Assembly (NCBI GenBank): GCA_022775105.1
Contig: JALFIX010000204.1
Coordinates: 1 to 33,318, forward strand
Origin: Prevotella sp.
Lineage (GTDB): Bacteria; Bacteroidota; Bacteroidia; Bacteroidales; Bacteroidaceae
Direction: 5' to 3'
DNA length: 33,318 bases
The stretch's first letter is position 1; each line of letters opens with the position of its first letter. Below, one piece after another: positions 17,961-24,801 of this stretch. The notes under the pieces are model-generated. The model saw only the letters and a list, made by a program, of their open reading frames with translations. It ran no database searches and was not told the DNA's origin. Position numbers and translations under genes: made by a program.

Positions 17961-18050
17961 AAACAATATTAATATATAAGCCCCGAAAATCGTTTCAGAA
18001 GGTTTCAAAATCATTTCAACCTCAAAAAACTTAGTATAAACCAATGAGAA

Positions 18051-18080
18051 TGTTTATATATGTTACATAGATGTTACATT
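18051..18080. promoter_or_regulatory. Candidate operator: tandem TGTTACAT direct repeats, about 11-bp spacing
   Basis: TGTTACAT occurs at 18061-18068 and 18072-18079, exactly one helical turn apart. A weaker copy, TGTTTATA, starts at 18051. The site lies in the 385-bp spacer between divergent SusC1 and GH98-C. Direct repeats in phase with the helix suit a regulator with an AraC-type DNA-binding domain, as in hybrid two-component systems that control such loci. The regulator itself is not in this window. Confidence 0.5.
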
Positions 18081-18131
18081 TGTCAAATTACGCCATTTCA
18101 TAATAGCCGAAAACCCAAAATCAGCTCATTT

Positions 18132-18150
18132 TGTTGTAGATTTGTTACAT
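18132..18150. promoter_or_regulatory. Second candidate operator pair in the SusC1/GH98-C spacer
   Basis: An exact TGTTACAT (18143-18150) is preceded 11 bp upstream by a degenerate TGTTGTAG (18132-18139). It lies 60 bp upstream of the GH98-C -7 box, a plausible place for an activator. The rest of the 385-bp spacer is AT-rich with no further recognisable feature. Confidence 0.45.
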
Positions 18151-18210
18151 TTCGGAAAAAACAAAAAAACATTTGATACTTTTTTCACCTTATAATATAA
18201 ATATAATAAC

Positions 18211-18218
18211 TAACTTTG
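18211..18218 (+). promoter_or_regulatory. -7 box for GH98-C
   Basis: TAACTTTG matches TAnnTTTG and lies 34 bp before the ATG. The stretch TAACTTTGCACGCA is identical to that at the GH3 promoter (minus strand, near 32114-32101), so the two genes share promoter sequence beyond the consensus. Confidence 0.55.
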
Positions 18219-18252
18219 CACGCAAATCAATCGAATCATTTAATTTTTTTGT

Positions 18253-21200
18253 ATGAATATGAAACTTAAAGCTACTCAGGGATTGAAAACCCTACTGATG
18301 ATGATGCTCCTAATCGCAAGCATCTCCGCGACGGCACAAGAGCGCCGTCCCATTGACTCACGCCACCCACTGTGGCTCGTGCATGTTGACGTGTGGAACA
18401 AGGCCGACCCACAGAAGATTATCGACCTTGTGCCCGATGAAATCAAGCCTTTTGTATGTATGAACCTGTCCATGTCGTGCCAATACGACAAGGAGAAAAT
18501 GGTGTATAAGATGCCGCAGGATGCCGTGCAGACATATAAGTCGTGGGCATCGGTGTGCCAGCACAACAATATGTGGTTTATGCTCTAGCCTGCAAGTGGA
18601 GGTATGGGACACCTGCTCGACTCCGACCTCACCACCTACGAATACTTCTTCAAGCGCTATCCAAACTTTCTCGGATGGAATTTCGCCGAACAGTTCTGGG
18701 GGTTCGACGAAGTGGATAATCCGGCATCGGCAAAGCAAGCCGAACGCATCGCCCTCTTCGCCAAGTTGATGGAGATGTCACACAATTACGGCGGACTGCT
18801 CACCATCAGTTTCTGCGGTAATATATGGTCGCACTTGCTGTCACCAAACGGTATGATGAAGCGCGATCCAAACCTGCTTGCCGTCTGCCGCAAATATCCC
18901 GAGGCTATACTTTGGCTCTACAAATACACCACCTCGTCATGCTGGTATAACAACGAGAGTGTCACCATATCGCCGTTTATCTCGGGATTGGCCAACAACT
19001 ACGGTGTGCGCTACGACAACTGCGGATGGAACGGCGCACTCGAAACGCTCATCAGCAAGGACCACGGCAAGAAATATCCAATAGCCGCAGGTATAGCTCC
19101 CGTGATGGAACAGACCTGTGTTAACGGAGGTGCCGTATGGGACGGGCCTGAGCTTATATGGACAGAGGACTTCAGGAATCTCAACAACACCACCGTGGAT
19201 GGATACCAGCGTCGCAACTGGGGTTACTTCGACGGTTTCCCCAACGTGTGGATAGACATGTGGAAGAAAGTGCTCGACGGTTCCCTGTATATACCCACTC
19301 GTGAGGAGGTTGTGGGCAAGACCAAGATTGTGGTTGTCAACAATGTCACTTCGGGCAGCGATGAGGACAAATATGCTGCATGGGGATCACTCTATGACAA
19401 TATCTATAAGCAGGATGACCCCTTCAACCGTGGCAACGGACAATGGATGGACAATTTCTGCTATTTTAAGAAGACAGGACGTTACGCCACTATTCCCGTT
19501 TGCGTGGAACTGTATGACGACCTGGCGAAGACTATCCCTGTGCAGGTGATGAAGTCAAAGCGCACTTCCACCTGGCCTAAAGAAACGGCAAAGAAGAAGG
19601 CTTTCGACGAGCAATATCCCGAGATAAGCACCGGCGACCTATTCGTCTCAAGGTTCCGCAACCAGATTATCACCTACACTCCTTATACATATTTCAATAA
19701 CAAGACCACCGCAAGTGCCGACGTCCCACTGCAATACAACACATGCGACAAATTACAGTTGACATGGGGAAAGCTCTCCTCGGGAGCCATACGTGAGTAT
19801 GCCGACCACATCGACTTCTATCTCAACAACTTCCGAAACGACACCATAGACAACGTGCTCGACAAGATTGTCATCACTGGGGCAAAAACTAAACCTTCAT
19901 ATACAGCCACCAAGCGAGTGAATGCCACACTCACCCACTCCGACGAATGGGACGAAGCCACAGGCACATATACCATAAATATGTATCACAATGGTCCGGT
20001 TGACATCTGCGTGAAATGCGAGGGAAATGCCACAGGTCGTGCCACTGACTATCTTCCCGCTACTGCCCTTACCGCAGATATGCCAAAAATGCCTGAGGAC
20101 TATTTCGGTCCCATAATCATTGAGGCTGAGGATATGGACTATAAGTCAGTCACTTGTATTCTTGACCCTTACGGACAGCGCGGAACCGTATATGGACATT
20201 CAGGTAACGGCTTTATCGAGACAACAGTAAGCAAGGCAGGCGCACTCCGCCATACCATCACGATGAAAAAGGGTGGAGACTACAACCTTGTCATCAAATA
20301 TAACGCATACAACAAGGCTGGAACGCTCGACGTGGAACTCAACGGCAATACTCAAAAGGCTGAAATCAAGAAGACCGAGAAGAACCTTTGGCAAAAGGTG
20401 TCGCTTCCTGTCACTCTCAAGGAAGGCGAAAACACACTCAATCTGAAGAACACGGAGGGAATTAAGATGATGATTGACTATATCGAGTATGTTCCTGCCA
20501 ATGAGCCTGTGGAGAAGTTCTCTATCGCCATTAACGAGGGCAAGCACGGAACGGCAAAGCCCAAGGTGGAAACAGCTGCCGAAGGCGAGACTGTTGCCTT
20601 CGACATCACTCCCGACGAGGGTTATGAGTTCTCCGGATGGTATATCCATCCCCGCCAGCATCCGTTCTTCAATGAGGACGGCACTATGGTGATGCCCAAC
20701 GACAACGTCACGCTCACTCCGCTCTTCTCGAAGATAATTGACAAGTCGATAGTCTATACACTCGATTTCACAAACGTGAGCGAAGGCACTATCCCCGTAG
20801 GATGGCAAGCCACACAAGGAGGGGAAGAAGTGCATGAATACCCAAACAGCTACGGTTCGGGAGCACGCACATTCACCGGATTCGGCGGATGGCAAGAGCG
20901 CGGATTCTATTGGCGCGAGGTATCGGCAAAATACGGTATGCAGGACGACTATCCCCTCACGCTTGCTCCTGGAAAATATAAGCTGACATTCGTGATGGCA
21001 GCATGGAAGGGTGAGCCTCTTTATAATGTAAGCATTGAGGACACGGCGGGAGAAATATATGCCGAGGAAAGAGGATTGCTGTCCGCTCCTAATGCCAACG
21101 GCAACAAGTCCGCCGACCTGTCATCGGCAGAGAGACACATCCTGGAATTTGAAATCACAGACGAGACCGATTATGTCATAGCTTTCACAACGGAAGGTTT

Positions 21201-21390
21201 CAGCGAGCACCTTCTTCTCGAATGTGAACTGCGCAACCTCTCCGATACTGGCATAGGCAACGTCTTCTCCGACGACGATGCAGTGACAGAGGTTTACGGT
21301 ATGGACGGCATCAAGCGCAATGCCCTCAAGCGAGGATACAACATACTGAAGATGAAGAGCGGCGCAACGCGCAAGGTATTCATCAAATAA
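18253..21390 (+). pseudogene. GH98 family endo-glycosidase with in-frame amber codon (GH98-C)
   Basis: A third GH98 gene of 1045 codons before the TAA, divergent from the sus operon. Codon 112 (18586-18588) is TAG. The frame is otherwise intact and both paralogues have Gln there (WFMCQPASGG and WFTCQPASGG), so this is CAG changed to TAG. A stop here cuts the protein before the catalytic segments NFAEQFWGFD, YGVRYDNCGW and AVWDGPEL. Domains otherwise match GH98-B: signal peptide, GH98 catalytic and C-terminal domains, CBM6-like domain (IEAEDMDYKSV), InlB-like repeat, jelly-roll, and the tail LKRGYNILKMKSGATRKVF. A restart at ATG 18604 would have no signal peptide. The intact remainder suggests a very recent mutation, a sequencing error, or suppression. 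Confidence 0.88.
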
Positions 21391-21420
21391 TGAAATACAC
21401 CAAATAAGTTAACAACAATC

Positions 21421-21466
21421 ATCTTTTGCCGCAATTAGTTATTTATTACTTCTTGCGGCAAAAGAT
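21421..21466. terminator. Bidirectional terminator-like inverted repeat between convergent genes
   Basis: A perfect 14-bp inverted repeat, ATCTTTTGCCGCAA (21421-21434) and TTGCGGCAAAAGAT (21453-21466), with an 18-nt loop. It lies between the ends of GH98-C (plus) and the AzgA-type permease (minus), as expected of a shared terminator. The T-rich part lies within the stem; no long T run follows in either direction. Confidence 0.7.
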
Positions 21467-21477
21467 TCCCAAATTAC

Positions 21478-22764
21478 CTAAACCTCAAATATCTTGCCAT
21501 TCTTTTTGCGCTCGCGCTCCTTTTTCATATCCGAGGTGAAGTTCAGCACTGCGTATGTGATGACACCTACCACAATGCCGTCGCTGATGCTTCCGATAAT
21601 CGCCATAACGAGGATGACAAGCACCGAAGGTATGGCCTCTACAGGGTCGGCAAGATTGATATGACGGATGGCTGAGAACATTTGCACACTGACCATCAGA
21701 AGGATTGCGCCGGTAACCACTCCCGGTATTGCAAGGAATAACGGCGAGAAGAATATGGCAAGCAAGAAACACAATGCTGTGACAGCCGAAGTCACTCCTG
21801 TGCGCCCGCCTTCGGCAACTCCAGCCGCGCTCTCAAGATAACTCGTACAAGTAGATGTGCCGAATATGCCGCTGAGAAACGAGCTAACCGCATCCACCTG
21901 CAATATGCGCGACATGCCAATCACTCGTCCGTTGGGGCGCGTCATGCCGCTCCTGCTCAACACTCCCAACACCGTGCCGATGGTATCGAACATGTCGAGG
22001 AAGAGTATCGACACCACACACACCAGCATGTCTATCGAGAATATGTCAGCACTAAACTCCATCTCGCAGAACAAAGGCAGGGGTGAATCAGGCATCTTCA
22101 CCAAACTGTCCAAATGTGTCAATCCCATGGGGATGCCTAATATCGTTGATGCAAGAATACTGAAGAAGATGGCTCCATGCACCTTGCAGATAATGAGTAC
22201 GCCCGAGACAAGCAGACAAATGGCAAACAGCTGCTTCTCCGGTTCAGTGACTATACTTGCAAGCGAGATAATGGCTGTGGTGTTGTCGGTCATTCCCGCG
22301 CTCTTCAGTCCAAGCGACGCAAGAAAGAACCCAACCCCGACGCCTATGGCACTGCGCAGCGATATGGGTATGCACTCCACTATCAACGTGCGCAACCCGG
22401 AAAACGACAATATCGAGAACAGCACTCCCTCTATTAATATTGCCGTAAGTGCGAAGTGCCATGAATAGCCCAATGTGGTACACACCGTTCCGCTTATAAA
22501 ATAAAGCAGTCCCACTCCTGGCGCCACGGCAAGAGGCCGCTTGGCATATACAGCCATAAGGAGTGTGGTCAACATGCTCACCAAGGCAGTGGCAGTGAAC
22601 AGCGCGTCAACTGGGAATGGGTCGTCCTTCCCCCCCACACCAGTGAACACCTTTGGCGCAAGGGCGAGGATATACGCCATTACAATGAACGTACTAAAGC
22701 CTGCAAATATTTCAGTGCGCAGAGAGTGAACGTTAGGTTTGAATCCAAATAGTCTATTCAGCAT
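21478..22764 (-). CDS. AzgA/PbuG-type purine permease (NCS2 family)
   Basis: A 428-residue inner-membrane transporter with many hydrophobic helices, similar to the AzgA/PbuG group that imports adenine, guanine or hypoxanthine. Family segments are LRTEIFAGFSTFIVMAYIL at the N-terminus, YAKRPLAVAPGVGL, GYSWHFALTAILIEGVLF, PISLRSAIGVGVGFFLASLGL, and ILLMVSVQMF near the end. The usual GMGLNAYF stretch reads GVGLLYFI here, so substrate specificity may differ. It overlaps the preceding permease gene by 11 bp and ends in TAG before a hairpin terminator. Confidence 0.88.
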   Translation of the reverse strand: MLNRLFGFKPNVHSLRTEIFAGFSTFIVMAYILALAPKVFTGVGGKDDPFPVDALFTATALVSMLTTLLMAVYAKRPLAVAPGVGLLYFISGTVCTTLGYSWHFALTAILIEGVLFSILSFSGLRTLIVECIPISLRSAIGVGVGFFLASLGLKSAGMTDNTTAIISLASIVTEPEKQLFAICLLVSGVLIICKVHGAIFFSILASTILGIPMGLTHLDSLVKMPDSPLPLFCEMEFSADIFSIDMLVCVVSILFLDMFDTIGTVLGVLSRSGMTRPNGRVIGMSRILQVDAVSSFLSGIFGTSTCTSYLESAAGVAEGGRTGVTSAVTALCFLLAIFFSPLFLAIPGVVTGAILLMVSVQMFSAIRHINLADPVEAIPSVLVILVMAIIGSISDGIVVGVITYAVLNFTSDMKKERERKKNGKIFEV

Positions 22765-24040
22765 TTCTCTTTTGTTTTCCGGGAATGATTAAGTTTAATA
22801 TTATACCTGCCACAAAAGCAAGTGTAAGCGATGACAATTGGGTGTTACCCACCTGAATGCCACCGTCGCACAAGAACTTTACGCCTACGGAAATGGCCAG
22901 CACGGTGATGATGATTACAAGCGAGCGGGGTTCAACACGCCCATTGCCCACTATGCCTATCGTGCGCCATCCCACCATAATAACCATACAATACATCACC
23001 AGCGTGATGCCGCCAATGACTGCTATGGGTATCGACCCGATAAGGGCAGCCACCTTAGGCGAGAATGAAAGGAATATCATTGCCACTGCTGTTATGCGCA
23101 GTATATATGGGTCGCAGATGCGGTTTAGCTGTATGAGTCCTGTAGTCTGTGTGTATGGCGTATTCATCGGAGCGCCGAACACTGAGGCCATTATGGTAGC
23201 CAGCCCGTTGGCACTCAACGTGCGAGGCAGCCCGACAATGCGCATGTAGTCAATCTTTGTCGTACGGCTTATGGCAAGCATATCCGAGACATGTTCCCCC
23301 ACTGATATCAGGGCAAGCGGAATGACGGTTTCCACCGTTGTCAGTATAAGATTCATGTCAATTTTCTCAAGCACTCTGAAAGCCATGAAATTATCATCAA
23401 ATGGCTGGGCAAGATATGGGACACTGAGCAAGACATCCGTGTTAAAGCCACCACGGAAGCATGCTACCGCAAGCCCCGCAACCACACCCACATTTATTGA
23501 CATCATACGGCATGCCCCCTTGCAAAACACCTGCGCCACGACAATAGCCGCAACTGTAGTCATTCCTGTTATCCAGTCGGTCTTGATGGAATACGTTGTC
23601 GAGAAAAGCATGTCGATACCCAATGCCATGATGAAAGCACCGGTAAGGACGGGCGGGAAGACGCGCGTTATCCTTTCGCGCGACACAAAGCGCAGCAACT
23701 GGGCTATAACAAGATATATTACACCAATGACAAACACCCCGAGACAAACGTAACTCAATGCCAGGCTGTCTTGGATACCGGCATCCAGGCATACCTTGCG
23801 GATGAATGCCATACCGACAAGAATAGTAAACGAACTGCTTAAATAGAGTGGTATCTTGCCTCCAGTGAAATAATGGAAGACAAGCGTCGCCACTCCCGAA
23901 AACAACAATGCCATTGGAATGGGCAAGCCCAAGACAATAGGAACGAACACCGTGCCCGCGAAAACCGCCAACAGATGCTGGAATGCCAATCCGTATTGCA
24001 TCATTTGCGGCATATTACTCGTGTTGTGAATCATACCCAT
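22754..24040 (-). CDS. Nucleobase:cation symporter-2 (NAT family, xanthine/uracil permease type)
   Basis: A 428-residue membrane transporter of the NCS2/NAT family. It shows the TM1 segment LAFQHLLAVFAGTVFVP, the acidic TM8 motif VGEHVSDM, and the region FGAPMNTPYTQTTGLIQLNR, which corresponds to the NAT signature. The signature's usual QNxGxxxxT is QTTGLIQLN here, so the conserved Asn is Thr. The QL pattern is closer to xanthine/urate than to uracil carriers, but the substrate cannot be fixed. It starts 8 bp after the HisKA-protein stop and overlaps the next permease by 11 bp, making one operon. Confidence 0.88.
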   Translation of the reverse strand: MGMIHNTSNMPQMMQYGLAFQHLLAVFAGTVFVPIVLGLPIPMALLFSGVATLVFHYFTGGKIPLYLSSSFTILVGMAFIRKVCLDAGIQDSLALSYVCLGVFVIGVIYLVIAQLLRFVSRERITRVFPPVLTGAFIMALGIDMLFSTTYSIKTDWITGMTTVAAIVVAQVFCKGACRMMSINVGVVAGLAVACFRGGFNTDVLLSVPYLAQPFDDNFMAFRVLEKIDMNLILTTVETVIPLALISVGEHVSDMLAISRTTKIDYMRIVGLPRTLSANGLATIMASVFGAPMNTPYTQTTGLIQLNRICDPYILRITAVAMIFLSFSPKVAALIGSIPIAVIGGITLVMYCMVIMVGWRTIGIVGNGRVEPRSLVIIITVLAISVGVKFLCDGGIQVGNTQLSSLTLAFVAGIILNLIIPGKQKRNAE

Positions 24041-24048
24041 ACCAGTCT

Positions 24049-24585
24049 TTAGATTTTCAATACCGATTCCACATCCGACAGTGTCTCCATCTTGTCAAGC
24101 CTTGCCGACACCTCGTCGATATTCTCAACCACACGTTTCAGTTGTTCACATCCGTCATGAATAACCTTCACCACCTCCTTGCGCTGTTCTTCATCCATAG
24201 CCAGGTCATCGCTTGCAAGCAACTGCACGAAACCATACATCTGATGAAGCGGGGTGCGTATCTCATGGGCAAGGTTCTTGGTGTATAATGACTTCATCCG
24301 CGACTCGTGCTCGGCAAAGTCCCTTGCCTCCTGCAGCAGCTTGTTGGCTCGCTGCATGGCCTGGTTCTTGCGCTCAAGCATCATCACATTCTTGTGATGG
24401 CGTTCTTTGATACCCCACATAAAGAATATCATTATCACGCATATTATGACACAAAGAGAAAGGAAATTCACCTTCGACCTAATTTGTAATAAGGCTATCT
24501 CTTCCTGAAGCTCGGCTATTGTGTTGTCTGCCAAAGCCATAGAGGATATACTTAATGCCAGGAGCATCAAGCAAACCCTAATCAT
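24049..24585 (-). CDS. Membrane protein with HisKA dimerization domain only (no kinase ATPase domain)
   Basis: About 178 residues from ATG 24585, chosen because a signal peptide begins there (MIRVCLMLLALSISSMALA); an in-frame ATG at 24615 is possible. After a short coiled segment comes one transmembrane helix (VNFLSLCVIICVIMIFFMW), a cytoplasmic coiled coil, and a HisKA segment with phospho-acceptor motif KNLAHEIRTPLHQMYGFVQLL. The protein ends about 60 residues after this motif, and the next gene starts 8 bp later, so there is no room for a HATPase domain. Standard histidine kinases of this group need that domain. It may be a remnant, or a phospho-acceptor or dimerization partner of another kinase. 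It shares an operon with two nucleobase permeases. Confidence 0.75.
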   Translation of the reverse strand: MIRVCLMLLALSISSMALADNTIAELQEEIALLQIRSKVNFLSLCVIICVIMIFFMWGIKERHHKNVMMLERKNQAMQRANKLLQEARDFAEHESRMKSLYTKNLAHEIRTPLHQMYGFVQLLASDDLAMDEEQRKEVVKVIHDGCEQLKRVVENIDEVSARLDKMETLSDVESVLKI

Positions 24586-24652
24586 TTTAGTTTCATCTAA
24601 TTTAAAGAAACACATAAATACAGAAAATATTGGTTATACGTTATTTTTGCTG

Positions 24653-24684
24653 CAAAATTAGTCATTATTTCGTTATTTTGCAAA
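24653..24684 (-). promoter_or_regulatory. Promoter of the HisKA-permease operon (-33 TTTG, -7 TAATTTTG)
   Basis: On the minus strand TTTG (24684-24681) is followed after 20 bases by TAATTTTG (24660-24653). This is a close match to the Bacteroidetes sigma-ABfr consensus in sequence and spacing. The TGTTACAT motif of the xylan spacers is absent here. I see no purine riboswitch in the leader. Confidence 0.7.
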
Positions 24685-24760
24685 CAAACGCCCAACTTTT
24701 TCTTATATTTTTATTATTTTTAAGTATTACGCGAATAATTGCGACTATCTATGAAGAATT

Positions 24761-24795
24761 GAAAAAAAAGCAATGGCAGCCAGAGTTGGCTGCCA
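24761..24795 (-). terminator. Intrinsic terminator after the GH43-GH8 gene
   Basis: On the minus strand TGGCAGCC and GGCTGCCA (24795-24774) form an 8-bp stem with a 6-nt loop, followed within a few bases by a run of eight T. It lies 7 bases after the end of the GH43-GH8 gene and ends the GH3 operon. Confidence 0.85.
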
Positions 24796-24801
24796 CTATT
24801 A

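Noticed and set aside
10506..18588. General recoding of TAG as glutamine
   Set aside because: GH3, the NAT permease and the AzgA-type permease end in TAG at natural gene ends (at a short spacer, an overlap and a terminator), so TAG works as a stop here. Rare suppression is left open as a finding.
24586..24801. Purine riboswitch ahead of the permease operon
   Set aside because: The leader from the promoter to the first start is only about 60-70 nt and shows no purine-aptamer-like stems.
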